64,000 bases of DNA, taken from Leptodontidium sp. MPI-SDFR-AT-0119. Lineage: Eukaryota; Ascomycota; Leotiomycetes; Helotiales; Leptodontidiaceae. The notes under the pieces are model-generated. The model was given only the letters and a program-made list of their open reading frames with translations. It made no database searches and was not told the DNA's origin. Made by a program: the position numbers and the translations under genes. The DNA lies in the NCBI GenBank assembly GCA_020726505.1, contig JAHLEZ010000009.1, forward strand, positions 1 to 64,000. The letters run 5' to 3'. Shown here piece by piece: positions 22,430 to 34,411 of the stretch. The stretch's first letter is position 1; each line of letters begins with the position of its first letter.

Positions 22430-22800
22430 CTTCGTAAAGGCCAAGAAAGAGCATGCCAATGGAACGATTTGCTAGTGGAGGATCTGTACGTGTTTATTAG
22501 AGCATTGGTATATATGGGAGTCCACGAGGAGCCTCGCATTGGCATGTACTGGAATACAGACAAGACTCGAGGTCCAATTCATTCAATTTCAGCGCATATG
22601 CCATTGAATCGCTATGAGGAAATCAAGATGTATTGTCACATCTCTAGTACAGAGGATGATGAACGTCTAGGGCGTCACTTACCTACAAATAAGATTTGGT
22701 GGTATAAAATGAAGCCTCTAGCTTCTGAAATCCAAGCTTCTTGTCAACGGTATTACTCTCCGTCGCATGGGCCCTCTGAGGAGCTAGGGTTGAAGCAGCT
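22430..22800 (+). pseudogene. PiggyBac-type transposase, middle fragment
   Basis: A frame from about 22430 reads WNDLLVEDLYVFIRALVYMG, then VHEEPRIGMYWNTDKTRGPI and PLNRYEEIKMYCHIS, ending near SCQRYYSPS. This is the central DDE_Tnp_1_7 region, before the second catalytic Asp. The expected continuation (the DEM motif region) is missing and the frame ends in a 90-bp tandem repeat. It is a clean but truncated fragment with no stop inside. Confidence 0.75.
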
Positions 22801-22867
22801 GCTGGAAGCAGCCAGGTATGAGGAATGCCAGAACACGTTCGGACCTTTTCCTTCAGCAGATTGGAGG

Positions 22868-23190
22868 GCCAGAAATTACCACCTTCATGAAGACTACCAA
22901 GGGGGAACGGTCATTTGAACATGTTGATGCAAGATCTGGTCCCGTGGCGGGTTGAGGAGCCAGATATTACCACGTACATGACGACTTTCAGCGAGGGCGG
23001 TCAATCGAACCCATGGATACAAGATCTGGTGCCGTAGTCGGTCGACGAGCCAGACATTACCGTATATATAACGACTTTCAACGAAGACGGTCAAACGAAT
23101 ACGTAGATGCAAGGTTTGTTCCTATAGCCACTTGAAGGTCCAGACCTTGCCACGTCCATGAAGCCTTTCGAGCAGGGCTGTTTACCACTC
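22868..23190. repeat. Diverged tandem repeat with a 90-bp period
   Basis: About three and a half copies, with equivalent points (GCCAGAxATTACC) at 22868, 22959, 23049 and 23139. Copies share blocks such as GACTTTCAxCGAxGxCGGTCAA and CAAGATCTGGTxCCGT. The minus strand is open through about two copies (a 30-residue unit), but stops in the others make coding unlikely. Confidence 0.65.
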
Positions 23191-23786
23191 CAGACCTATG
23201 TAGACTCCTTAGTAGATGTAGACATGTGAGGAGCCACGCTGCAAACTCTCGTGTGTATCAACACGACACCGGAAGACCAGGCCGAGCTAACTGTGGAAGG
23301 GATGCTGCATGAGGGATTCGAAATTCGAAAGTCACTAAAACGCTTATCCGCTGCCTGAAGTATGTTCGACCCAGCGTCGATCCTTCTGTACTGATGCTTC
23401 TCGATAGTAAGGATAACTTAGATAAGGCACGTGCTAGGATCAGGCCGAAGGCGCTTCTAATAAAGTCGATAGCGGGCGTATTAAACTAAACGCAAGTTTA
23501 TATAACTCACTTCCACCCTTAGTACTCGCTTCACTACTAATAAAGTTTATTAATACATTTAGCCTATATTATAAAGCTAAGGAGGCCCGCTATATTAAGA
23601 CAAACCCGGACTTGAGTCTCACGAGCAGTATAGCGTGCCTTTTACTCCCGCACAAGCCTAACTACTACAAGGTCAGACCCACTAGTAAGGTGTCGGTAGT
23701 ATCACCCGAAGCACGTCAGTGGAGTCTGCACTCTACTCCCTCCCAAGTCTTCCGACAACAGCGATGATAGATAGATAGATGAGAAC
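23191..23786. other. Intergenic sequence, no gene seen
   Basis: Nothing recognised; a short (GATA)n run lies at about 23765-23780. Confidence 0.3.
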
Positions 23787-24640
23787 ATGGCTAAATTGGA
23801 GAAAGAACTGAGGCTAGCTTTGGGAGAGCAACAATTAATATCATCATCGACTCGCACACTTACCTCCCCAAGTCCTCGCTCGGCCGAGGCACCAGAGGAC
23901 GTGATCCAGAGTCGAGGACGCAGCGAAACCACTGGTAGTCGACCTGAAGAGCTGCGAGGTGCTTGTCGATATGGTACCCCAGCTCAGGACCTTGAGTGGG
24001 AGCAGCAGGAGACTCGTGTGGCTGCATAATCACTTGGGAGGAGGGAACTTGGGGAGCATTGGATATTTGTTCTAGCAGGGATGCTCTAGCAAAGGTTCCG
24101 ACCCATCCCGAGGCTGCCACCTATTCCAAGGTACATCAAGCACCGTTGAAGCCTAAGAAAGGGCGTACTAAATGGAATAAATGGACGACAAACGAGGATA
24201 CAAAGCTGCTCCAGATGAAGAAAGATAGTTCATGGGAAGTCATCCATGCTGCCCCCCCTCACCGGAGCATAGGGACGACGAAGTTAAAAGGGTAGTGTTG
24301 CTGAAAGTGACGGCACTGATCGCATTGGACGACCTGCTCGAAGTGACAAGCAGCTGCGATGACGATTCAAATGACGGAGCTCCTAGCGAGACCGAGCAGG
24401 GCCGTTCGAGTATGAGCAAGCAGAGCCGACCTGGCATACAAGAGGACAAGTCTTGGGATTGGATCTTTGGCAAGTTCCCAAGCAGGACTCCGGCCGCAGT
24501 CCGCACGGGCTGGACCATGGTATAGCGCAGAGTCAAATCAGCCAACAATATCAGCAAGACTGTTTCGAAACGTATTAGATCGGGACTAGCTTCGTGGAGT
24601 ACGATTTCATAGGAACCTGGCTTCTTGGCTATCGTCAATT
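23787..24640 (+). pseudogene. Myb/SANT-like protein relic
   Basis: Fragments in different frames: an N-terminal coiled coil (MAKLEKELRLALGEQQ), then KWTTNEDTKLLQMKKDSSWE with VIHAAPPHRSIGTTKLK, and further on KSWDWIFGKFPSRTPAAVRT followed by TMV. Two W-xx-I/E-F/P-xRTxxAxxxxW patterns match tandem Myb/SANT DNA-binding repeats. At least two frameshifts separate the pieces. Probably a decayed regulator or a transposon-linked DNA-binding protein. Confidence 0.5.
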
Positions 24641-25429
24641 TCTCGAATCCCCCTTCTAAGGAAGACCTTCACGACCTTAAATTCGTTTTAGAGGATAATT
24701 ATTTGTGGTTTTTAAGAGATAAATAGCTATATTTGTCTTGTAACTGGGATTAGTCGTTAGGCATCGTGGAAATGCAGCACCAGCCAACCAACGGAAGTAC
24801 TTTGGCCTCCCGGACGTACCCACATGTCGGTATCGAATAATATCGGCCCTTCATACAGTCGAGCCTCTACTTTTGTGATCTAGTCTTATTTTTAATAGAA
24901 GGTAAAAATTCCGATCGTACGTTCTGGAAAAGCAACCAAGCTGATCCTATACGAAATTCATAATCCCCATATCACTAGCGCGCCGTAAACTCCTTAGTAT
25001 TAATCCCATTGTATTTGTTATTTTCGCATCATACACACATTCCCCCTTCATCTCCTTACTAAAACATCTAGTTCCCATCAATATCGGTATTAAACAAACT
25101 ATTAAAAAACAACGCATTAGCCTGCCCCTACCCAAGTTCCGCAATCGCAGTCTGTTCAGGGAGCATAGGATTAAACTGGCTGGTTGTGAAAGAGACCGTA
25201 AGAAACGTTATAGGGTTGTGGTTCGATGGACTCATTCCTCACAATGGCGGCGAAGGATCGTCGTTGCTGACAGTAATGCTTTGCGGGGAGGGAAAGACGG
25301 GCATGTCGGGGCTAGCATCTTCGGTTCCTGATATCTATTTTAACGCTAGACGCACGATATAATTGTTCCGAAATAAGAAATAGTGAGGCGAAAATTCACA
25401 CTGTTCTCTACTACTAACTACTAATCTAT
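24641..25429. other. Degenerate intergenic sequence
   Basis: Many short stop-ridden frames and no recognised gene; rather AT-rich, with several TAG/TTA-dense stretches suggesting mutated repeat sequence. Confidence 0.3.
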
Positions 25430-27173
25430 AGCCAAGAGGTATTTGATCACATTAACGCTTTGTGCGGCGATAGTGTTATTAGTGTTATTGGCGAATCCCT
25501 CTATAGTTTGAAAAACACTGTTGATTATGGCACGGTTGGAGTCTCGTTAATGGGAATTTTCGGTGCTTTAGCTTGGGTTAAAGAGACCGAGGAAGAGGGC
25601 AACTGTGGCCGTTAGGGCACCAAAATCGACGACTTTACTACAGAAGGAACGGTTGCTCGATTGTCGCATAGGGAGATACCTCCACATGACTTCGCGACAA
25701 GCCATTAGACAGCTAGATTTACTATAGTAGTATCGTCTTTCGATGGCAGCGCGAAGCATGAATGGGAAATGTAATAAGGCCTAGAGTTGAAAATACTATA
25801 TTTGTATCATTAACCTATAAAACTGTTTCGAGGCTGTTTGTGACTGCTAGTCTGAGATGTGAGTCGGTATTTCCCACCACTGCGACTATAAGCATTTGTT
25901 TGGGTGGTCATTCTTAAGATCAACTTACGGAATCGGGCATCTCCTTTCTAAGACTTTCCAAAATCTCGTTTATCTCTTGTGTCTTAACATAAATAGGTGC
26001 GCTCTCAGATTAGTTGCGTTCAATTACATGGAGAGATATCTCACCTAGCTTTCTTAAAAACAAATCGTCCTTATCGATAGCTGGATTCTAGAAGTTCTCG
26101 TCCGCTTCACATTTATCCTCAAATAAACATGCAGGTAAACCTAGAAGAAGGGCCTAAAGCAACTAATTAGTACGTCAAGATAGTGAAGATTACGTAAACA
26201 TACCACGTAACGATCCGCCTACACCATTCGATGCCACATGTTCCGTGCGTTAGGTGCTATAGCAGAGGCCGATTTCTTTTAGAGTCCTATTAATTCACCT
26301 ATTAAAAGAGCTCGTCGAAAGATCAACTATGCTCTCCTAAGACTACTAATGTTTACATAATACACTCCTTGTAGAACAAGACATTCGAGGCCCATGTTGG
26401 ACGGGACGAGGGAGTTCTGGTACCAGTGGTCGTAGCTGGGGTTGGAACCTGCGAGTCGCGATGTGTTATCTTTATAGTCAGTTCACGTTTCTAGTAGTGA
26501 GTGAACACTCACAGCTTTATTGCCAAAAAGAGACAAGTATTGCGAGCTATCTGTGCTTGTATGTACTTCTGCGGGTGGATGCGGACCGAGAACCATAGAT
26601 TCCGGTGTCAAGACATTATTGTATGAGGTTTTCTTCTCTTCGTATGCCGACACGTTCGCAACGAGGGTTTCTAGTAATCTTTTAACTCTGCGAAGTTGTT
26701 CTCTTACCTGCAGGCCGCTTGAAGTATCCCGTTCTTCTGAAAACCTAGAATACTAAAGTCAGACACTTTCTAGGCGAAATATAAGACTCTGGTATGCACA
26801 CTCTTGCGAAAGACATGACGTGCCTCTTGCTAGGCACCCAGAGCACGGAACATCCTCTGAGCTCAACTGACATTTCACCTTCCTCTGTTTACTTGCCCAC
26901 CACAGTTAGTCTCTTGAATCTGGCCTAGGAAAGTAGATAATATTTACATTCCCAGCAGCTCTTCGTGCCCTTTCTGACTCGCTTTCGATGACGCTCTCCA
27001 TCATTGCCGTCGGAATGAGTACTTTCTGGCCGACTTCTCAATGGCTGACCATGCGAAGGATACTCGTCTAAATTCATCCTTGGCTTCCAATTCCGAACTC
27101 CGTGCTTACAATATATTTGTGATGAATTTGTTGGCCAGCTCTCCAAGGTGAAGGTCCGGGAATTGGTCTCCAA
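25430..27173 (-). pseudogene. Zn(II)2Cys6 transcription factor, decayed
   Basis: On the minus strand the start region reads RHRKRVRKGTKSCWEC, then, after an apparent intron, KQRKVKCQLSSEDVPCSGCL and ARGTSC: the six-Cys Zn cluster split by an intron as in many such genes. Downstream VREQLRRVKRLLETLV is a typical linker helix. Near 25760-25480 the frame reads FCSKVVDFGALTATVALFLG, the C-terminal segment (DFxAFTAAVxLLLG) of the fungal-specific TF middle-homology family. Stops and lost splice sites occur throughout, for example TGA and TAG just after the Zn cluster. The first ATG may be upstream of 27173. Confidence 0.65.
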
Positions 27174-27567
27174 GACAGATGAGCTGGCTTTTTCTGAGCG
27201 GCTGGATAGGTTGTAATGGATGGGATCAAAAGAAAGAGATGTGAAGATGTGCCTCCGTCACATCAGCGCGCGATTCGTTCGTGTTCTTTTTCTCACCGCC
27301 GCTGCCTGGGCTAACGGGGTGCCAAGAGAATACGGTTACGTGTCGAATTGACTAACGGGACTCTGCTCTGAAACATGCCCTCAGCTTGGCGACTTGACCC
27401 AGAGGATAATCATGGTGGAGTGAAGAGTCAAATGGGAATAGTTGGTTCAGCTGTGCTTAGAACTCGAGGCAATGGGGCAAAGTCAGATAGATGCAAGGAG
27501 AAGACTTTTTGATCCTAGGCTTGCAGTTGGGGCGCATCGGTCTGAGCCGGTGTTTAAAGCTTCACTA
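27174..27567. other. Intergenic sequence before the MITE
   Basis: No supported gene; would include the promoter of the decayed regulator on the minus strand. Confidence 0.3.
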
Positions 27568-27575
27568 CCCTCTCA

Positions 27576-27824
27576 TAGGCTGCGGCATGGGGTGGGGTTT
27601 TTGTCGTTCCCCAGTCCCCCAAATCCCCCACCCGCCCTATGGGTTCCCCCATGGGGGGAAAAAACCCCCAAATGGAGGAAGATTTCCATAAATCATGTAT
27701 TATTTTCATAATATACTTATAAAAATACATAAAGTCGGTGTTTTGTGTAAAAATCTGTATAAATATTCATAAAATCCCCCATGGGGAACGTTAAAAACCC
27801 CATGGGGCCCCGTCCAGCAGCCTA
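27576..27824. mobile_element. hAT-type MITE with 8-bp target duplication
   Basis: The 249-bp element begins TAGGCTGCGGCATGGGGTGG and ends with the inverse of TAGGCTGCTGGACGGGG; both ends continue inwards with GGGGTTTTT and CGTTCCCC. It is flanked by perfect copies of CCCTCTCA at 27568-27575 and 27825-27832. Short length, terminal inverted repeats and an 8-bp duplication fit a non-autonomous hAT element. The ends are made of G/C runs, including several CCCATGGGG-type palindromes, around an AT-rich centre. No coding capacity. Confidence 0.85.
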
Positions 27825-27832
27825 CCCTCTCA

Positions 27833-28273
27833 TTAAAGTTAGTTTAAATGAGTCATTAGAATGATCTACAATGCGCTAATGCACAAGAAAGGAGAACACC
27901 AAGATGGATGACTCACATAAAGGCTATTTGTCAGCTCCGATCTTTCACTGAGCATGTCGGTCTGCATGTCCAGGAAGTGGGGATCTCGCCAATGGAATCT
28001 TGACAAAGCAGTATGAACATCACCAGAGGCGTACTTCAACGTTTAAGGTTTCGAGGCGAGTCATAAATACATGTACTTTCGTACCCATAATCGAGGCACA
28101 TTTCATGCACGCTATTGCTCTTGGGAGATGGTAGACACCGCTAAGGCACGCATCACCTGTTCTGAGACATCGGACTTGTGGAAGAAGCCGCTCCACAACA
28201 TACATAATACGGGACAACAACCCACAAAAGAAATAGTCCCGTTCTTCATAACACCGACATTCAGTCTGCAACC
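27833..28273. other. 5' flank of the beta-lactamase-like gene
   Basis: No supported gene; the promoter of the gene starting at 28274 should lie here. Confidence 0.35.
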
Positions 28274-29745
28274 ATGACCTCTTTCGATGAAACCGTCAAT
28301 TCTCTGCGCCACCGATTTGAGCAAGATAATCAGCCCCTCCCACGGGTTACCCTTGGGGCCATCAACAGTGATGGTATGTCACTAGCAAAATCCTTTGGTC
28401 CTTTGTGTGTTTGCTTTTTGCTAATCCTACGCTATCCAGGCTCCTTTCACTATGCCAAGGCTTTCGGGGAGGAGTCCGATAGCCCTGCCGGCACCAATGC
28501 TGTGTATTGGCTTGCCTCTGCCACCAAGATCATCACTACTATTGCTGTAATGCAATGCGTTGAGAGAGGACAGCTACATTTGGATGATGATATAGCACAA
28601 GTGCTACCAGAGTGGAAAGATCCGCAGATCTTGACGGGATTTAATGACAAGGATGAACCTATTTTCAAGCTTGCGACGAAGGCTATTACCTTTCGGCAAG
28701 TAATCCTCTTGCCTGTTTCATTGATGCTCATGCAGTTTACTAACATAGAATGGTAATCAGGAACCTCTTAACTCACTCCAGCGGCATGGCCTATGTATTC
28801 ATGGAACCGCTCTTGACTCGCTACCAAGAGCTATACGGAAAACCACCGATTATTAATAAGTCCATCGTGAGTTGACCCCCTTCGATTGTTAATACGGTAG
28901 CTTATTAAACGTTATAGAACGAGAAGTTCCCCCACCAATTTCTCATATTTGAACCCGGTGAGCGATTTATGTATTCCCCTGCTATTGACTGGGCTGGAGT
29001 TGCTGTAAGTTAAGGAATATCCAAAATAATATTCTTTAACTAATTTGTATCGCGAATTACAAAGGTCGAGCGAGTCACCTCTATGAAGCTTGGCGAGTAC
29101 ATGCAACGCAATATCTTTGATGTTGTCTCTGTGAATGATATTACCTTCCATCTCGACCTGCGAGAAGATCTGCGAGCTCGAAAGGCCAAAAACTGGGAGC
29201 GAGTGGGTGACAGCCTGAAAGAGCAGACGAGACCTGTTTACGCGGACCCTGCAGAGACGGATTTTGGAGGGGGCGGTCTATTTGCATCTGTGAACGATCT
29301 GCTCAAGATCTACCAGGGCCTCTTGACAGGGAAGCTACTCCGGCCTGAGACTGTTAAGGAGATGTTCCAACCTCAACTGAAGAGTATCAGCGGCCTCGAC
29401 AATCCAGCTGAGCACTCGTCAGCGTACCGCAATTCTATTTGGAATACTATCCCAGATGATGTCCCTATTAACTTTGGAATTGGAGGAGTGATAAATACTG
29501 CTCCAGTACTGGAACGACGTGGAGTAAGCTCACTTACCTGGTCGGGTCATCCGAATTGCTACTGGGTAAGTCCGTTACCTGGCGAATGTGAACACCTGCT
29601 TACTACTTTACTATAGTGGATCGACCTCATCAATGGTGTCGCCGGCGTATACCTTTCTCAGCTTGTCCCTTCTGGAGATCTGAAGGCTATGGAACTCCTG
29701 ACTGAGTTTGAGAAATTCGTGTACTCGAGTTTGGAAAAGTCTTGA
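28274..29745 (+). CDS. Beta-lactamase/transesterase family protein (LovD-like)
   Basis: Six exons with introns 28374-28439, 28700-28760, 28867-28917, 29005-29064 and 29566-29616, all GT...AG. The product has the serine motif S-x-x-K in YWLASATKIITTIAVMQ, the next family block LLTHSSGMAYVF, the Tyr motif YSPAIDWAGVAV, and a late SGHPNCYWWIDLINGVAGVY block in place of the KTG box. This is the fold of class C beta-lactamases, used in fungi mainly by esterases and acyltransferases such as LovD, often in polyketide pathways. At the end of intron 2 the best splice (CAG at 28758-28760) leaves the frame off by one base, so either a non-obvious junction is used or there is a one-base error. No polyketide synthase lies nearby in the window. 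Confidence 0.8.
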
Positions 29746-30352
29746 TTGTTAGGCCAAATGGATAAGTACATCTCGTACTAAGGGCAATCCGAGCATGTAT
29801 CCCAAGACCGGGCCTTAGACCGTCTTTAGAACCCGTCAATTATTATAACCTTCGGAACATAATGAGCCATAAGGGTTTGGGAGCTGGCCCCGTAAAACCA
29901 ATTCCCCAATCACCCTCCATACTATTACATATTGAGCTAGTGACATAGCTCAGTCTTGTGCCTCCTTCGCCCCGGGAGATCCGACATTTTTAGGCGCCCT
30001 CGGGCCTAGCACTTAATCTTGCATAGCTAGCCATTTACACCACATACTCTCTTCCATTTAAATAACCTTCTCTCTCGCGGCTTTTGGTGGGCTTAGGTAA
30101 AGATACCGGGTTGTTTGGACCCAGATCACAGGCTTGTTTGACCCCCAACTAATTCGTGCTCTGCGCTGCAGACATTAAATCCCTTCACTTTGCCTTGTGC
30201 GGTGGTGAAATTCTAAACTGCCAATCATCCCCAGAAAATCCATGTAGTGCTCTGCAGTGGTTTTTGTTATTTTTTGTTCTGAAGACCAGTTCCACTGTGG
30301 GTGTAGATAGGTAGTAGACATACCACATGCTCTAGGTTACCAAAGAAATCAT
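29746..30352. other. Intergenic region, no gene seen
   Basis: Ordinary composition and no recognised feature. Confidence 0.35.
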
Positions 30353-31618
30353 TCACAGCCTTGACTCTCTAGTCTTCCGCCAACCAGAGATCGGAGACGG
30401 GTCCCTTGATGGCTCTTGTTGCTTCTGGTCCGTGTATCGAAGTCGGCCTGGAAAGATACCAAGGAAGTCCCCAGGATCAACAGCAAGGAGTTCAGTTGAG
30501 GCAGTCTTATTACTGAAAGTCTTCTTATCTGGTTCACTTTCGTATGGTACAAAGCCGTACTGCCCTTGATACCTAACTAATAGTCTTTTTATCTTGTCTT
30601 CAGCCGTCTCTAGCGGCTCTGTGATCGCAGGTGCCTTGTCCAGACCCTCCGGAAGCGCTGCCCTCTGTGAGCGGAGGTAGTGCCATAAGTTGGATATTTC
30701 GGGATTCGGGATCCTGGACAACATGTCTGGAGAGATCGTAGAATCTCTCGCCTTGCTGATCGATTCTGCGAGATGTGTTGTATTCCGTTCTTCTATCCGG
30801 ATTCGAAGTGGAACGATCGAAGGGGAGGCTTCTTTAGACCCAAACAATTAGCTAAATGCACGAATGGAGATGGTAGGGCTCACGTCTCGGCGCGTCATCG
30901 CTTGGATCGGTATCTAGATTGTTATTGCTTAGTATAGTAGTAGAGACTGGTATGGTATATATAACAAGAGGATCGGTGGATGTAGTATTAAGCGACATGG
31001 TTGATCTCAACGTTAGTAAGCTCTGGCTTTCTCGTCGGTGCGAAGGACCTTACAGAGGGCTTATCTAGGCAAGAGCGCAGGAGCTTACCCTTGAGGAGCT
31101 CTGGGATGTTGTCTCTTCGGTGGCCAGCGTATCTTCGAACGCCTGGTCAGGACTTCTGCTACAGTATTGCGAAAGACAGGCACTGTGAGAGACAAGACAA
31201 GGTGGAACTCCGGACGGGTCGTCAACATCGGAGTAGTCGATTTCGTCTTTAACAACATCGTCTGTTACCGTATCTGCTTTATCCTCCACATTTGATCTGC
31301 TTATCCATTTTCTGTACACATTAGCAGGCTGACAGTCATCGCTACCAGCAGTAGCATTTCTATCCCTATTATAGCCAAGGCTCAGAGAGCTGGCATCGTC
31401 ACATGTTTAGTAGTTAGTTATCAACGAGAGGATCGCGGGAGTACGTAATACTTCGAACCGGTCGGTTTTAGCGATTAATGATACTTACGATGCTATTTAC
31501 ACAGGCTTGATCGACCTGTTCACTGGCGATACTAGAGAATTCCCTAAGCAGGCATGTAGAGTATTTATTAGTAACGAGGACTTCTGTTATATAATTTCTG
31601 GTGACATTATCTCCCATG
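30353..31618 (-). pseudogene. Unrecognised fungal protein, fragmented
   Basis: Pieces on the minus strand: a start exon from the ATG at 31618 (MGDNVTRNYITEVLVTNKYS) ending in a GTAAGT donor near 31490, an acidic middle (VKDEIDYSDVDDPSG) near 31230, and a 164-codon frame at 30847-30353 containing LLAVDPGDFLGIFPGRLRYT. The pieces are in different frames with stops between them, so the gene is broken or has several unresolved introns. The FLGIFPGRLRYTD segment looks conserved, but I cannot name the family. A Mutator-like element is inserted about 80 bases upstream of the ATG. Confidence 0.4.
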
Positions 31619-31742
31619 GTGATGGATATGTGTGGAGATAAGAAGCAAGCGAACAACGTTGGAGCTTTAAGAAACCGGCAATTTTGGTGGGGCTTCGTTC
31701 GAGGGCTGGTACACGGACGACCCCCTGTTACTATGAGGACGA

Positions 31743-31763
31743 CCCCCCCCCCCCCCCCCCCCC
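31743..31763 (+). repeat. Homopolymer tract of 21 C inside the MULE inverted repeat
   Basis: Twenty-one consecutive C. The mirror-image end has nine G at 34587-34595, so the tract has changed length since insertion or is an assembly-sensitive homopolymer. Confidence 0.95.
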
Positions 31764-31906
31764 ACTGTTTTTATGGCAGAAAACACGGTGTCCCCGCAAG
31801 TACTGCGGCAGTAAATTAGAGTGGTTGCACCCGCCAAAATCAATGTAATAGTACTTTAAGATGCATTTCGCATACTAATACTAATACTAAAACTGGAAAA
31901 GAGAGA

Positions 31907-34411
31907 CTAATACTGAGTTGCCGGGATTATAACAAAATCATCGTCCGGAACGATAGCTCTAGACAACTGTAATGCTACTGGGAATTGAAAAGCACGTATT
32001 TCAGTACTAAATTGAGGATTTCCAGCTATCCTAGGCATCGCAGATGTCCCCTCATTTGGGTGAGGGCAATTCGACCTATTATGCCCTGTAAACTTACAAC
32101 CTACACACCTCTTCCGATCGTGATTATGGACTACGCAGGCAGAGCAGTGAGGTAATACGGCTCGACCATTCTCGCGCGGCATAGCCTCAAATTGGCTTAG
32201 AATACGCCCTGATTCTGCGAGCCTAGCTCTATTGAATTGTCTTGCTTGTGCCCTAGCCTCTGCCTCCCTAGATCTTCGAATATTTCGTGCAATTGGATCG
32301 AGTATTAGTAAAGGAGGGAGCTCGTATGCGAAGCCTAGAGGCGGTCGAATTAGGTGCCAGTAAGGGTGGAAATCGTAAGAGGTAATAGCTAGGGTAGAAA
32401 TTAGTAAAGGAAAGTCAAAGGTCTTGCGGAATACTCACTTTGATTAGCTGTCGTTCTCTCCCAAATCATATGCCAACACGGCATACCCATTGACCTCTTC
32501 TAAGAGCCTGTACAAGGGTATTTGGCCATATCGTTCTTCTGCAAATGGTCTTAAAACAGCAAGTATTATGTGTAAAGCTTAAATAAGCCATGATAAGAGA
32601 TCTTGCCAATGATTTGGTAGTAAAATTGGCCGGAAAGCGTTATTAGAACGCCTTAAGTTTGCTGAGCTTTCTTTGCGAATATCTCGTTGAATTGAGAAGT
32701 GAGAGCTAGTTAAATTGCGGTCCAAACGCGTGTAAGGTCTTTCGTAAGGGGGCCAATCCAACTTTTAAGTACGTGGTGAGCTCCTTCTAATCGAGAAGTC
32801 GTTAATAAACCGCAATTGAAGAATTGATCAACCTAAGCTCGCACAAAGTACTAGTGATAAGGTATTAACCACTAACTAAGGGCATAACTAACAGCTTCGC
32901 GTTTTAGGTGTTACGACCTACGATGCGCCTCGTATTCTAACCGACACGGGCTCGTAGCATCGCTGGCTATGCGACGGCGCTAAGCCTAATAGGGAAGACT
33001 AGGTGGCGAGCCTGCGACATGTTGACGTGAATAGCACTCGACTACGCTAGGCCCTATTAGGAGGGTCCTTTATGTATATATACTCGAGCCCTCCCTTACG
33101 GAGAGCTCTCCTTTCCTCCTTGTCTTTTCTTCTCGATTCTGAGCGTAGTTATAGGCCCAAATATAAAGCTTAAGTCTACTCGCCGTATTAACCTTTGGCC
33201 AGCCGTAACATTAGGTTTTTCGTTGACGATTCCGAGAGAGCTTTAGGCGATGGAGTCGCAGAATCGACAGACCAAAGACTACTGTTATTCCAATGAAATT
33301 CGTCTTTGAATTCTTCTAGCATATTAACGTATTAGAAATCGGATGAAGCTGAAACAACGGCAGCAAAAGCGTGACTGAATTCTTCCTAGCGTTCTATAGT
33401 ACTGAACTTTCCCTTGTAATTAACCATTAAGTTCTTGGAGATATGCTAAAGGCATAAAACACGCTTAGTTTGAATTACTGGAAAGGTGACGTCAATTGCA
33501 CGCGTTAAGGCCAATTCGCAGTCAGTGCCAATTACTAAAGGGAAGACTCCTGCCTTATAAAGAGTACTGATTTTGCGTACAACTGTAAGGTAATTCTCTT
33601 TTACTTCAGAATTGAGAAAGGCGTATGCGACAGCGAAGGTTTTCCCTATATTATCGACTCCAATAATATCGACGAGAGGCATATCGAATTTATTAGTCTT
33701 ATAGGTACAGTCCATCAAAAGCGTATCAGGGTGCTGATTTAGGTAATTGACACTTCGCAGATCTGCCACGAATAATAACGATATATGGCCATCGGAATCG
33801 CGCTCATATTCAAAGACGACCTTTCCATCACCTTGATTAATTTCCAATTGAGCAATTAACGCCTCAACAGGCGATTTCCCACGGCGAGCTTCCCGACTAG
33901 CTGTCGCGATAACATTATATATATCTCTATAAATTAGAGGTAAGGCCTCTTAACTTCGTAGTACAGCGGCTATTCGTGAAGGTATAATTCCACTAGCATA
34001 GTGAGATTCGATCAATTGACGTATAACAGGTGTAATATGGCGTTGTCGATGGACTGCGAAAGCCTGAGCGTCTGCGGCAAGGTGATTATGCTCCAAATCG
34101 CTCTGAGGGTGGCAGAGCTCCTATTCGCCAGTAGGTCGCTCTTTTGCGTTAATGAAGATAGGACAGTCCATTTTGGTAATCATACGCTGACGTTGTCGTA
34201 TAGAATCAGAGGTTACTGTTGACTTATACTTGTGGCCTCCCCTAATACACGCCAAAAGTTTGATTATTCGACCTTTTTTCTTCGTACTTCGTCGACAGGT
34301 GAAAGCGTAGCCTGCGGAGGCAGCATAGGATTGGGCGGCTTCCAAAAGTGCATCGAAAGACTCATAAAAACTAGTGGGAGGTAATGACAAAGGCAAAACG
34401 GAAGAATCCAT
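31907..34411 (-). pseudogene. MULE transposase, RIP-damaged
   Basis: On the minus strand the N-terminal part (34411-34121) reads ESFDALLEAAQSYAASAGYA then FTCRRSTKKKGRIIKLLACI, a FAR1/WRKY-GCM1-like DNA-binding region. The catalytic MULE domain at 33847-33446 contains LLMDCTYKTNKFDMPLVDII and PLVIGTDCELALTRAIDV, including two of the DDE acids. The next codons are CTT TAG CAT where LWH is expected, and a second Trp-to-stop follows (IER-stop-EEF): G-to-A changes as in RIP. The C-terminal piece at 32182-31907 has a zinc-knuckle-like pattern (HCSACVVHNHDRKRCVGC). An LTR separates the catalytic and C-terminal parts. Confidence 0.85.
32909..33210. mobile_element. Solo LTR nested in the MULE
   Basis: The 302-bp insert starts TGTTACGACCTACGATGCGC and ends GGCCAGCCGTAACA; the ends TGTTACG/CGTAACA are perfect inverted repeats. 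TTAGG at 32904-32908 and 33211-33215 is an exact 5-bp target duplication. TATGTATATATA near 33071 and a C/T-rich tract after it resemble LTR promoter sequence. The ends are of the same style as the LTR at 8085-8671 but the body differs. Confidence 0.88.

Noticed and set aside
22894..23112. Minus-strand 72-codon open frame in the tandem repeat
   Set aside because: Other repeat copies carry stops in the same frame, so it is open by chance over two units.
27442..27711. 89-codon open frame over the MITE
   Set aside because: It runs across the target duplication and GC-run ends of the element; low-complexity Pro-rich translation.
28274..29745. Polyketide gene cluster around the LovD-like gene
   Set aside because: No synthase, transporter or pathway regulator that is intact lies nearby; neighbours are relics and transposons.
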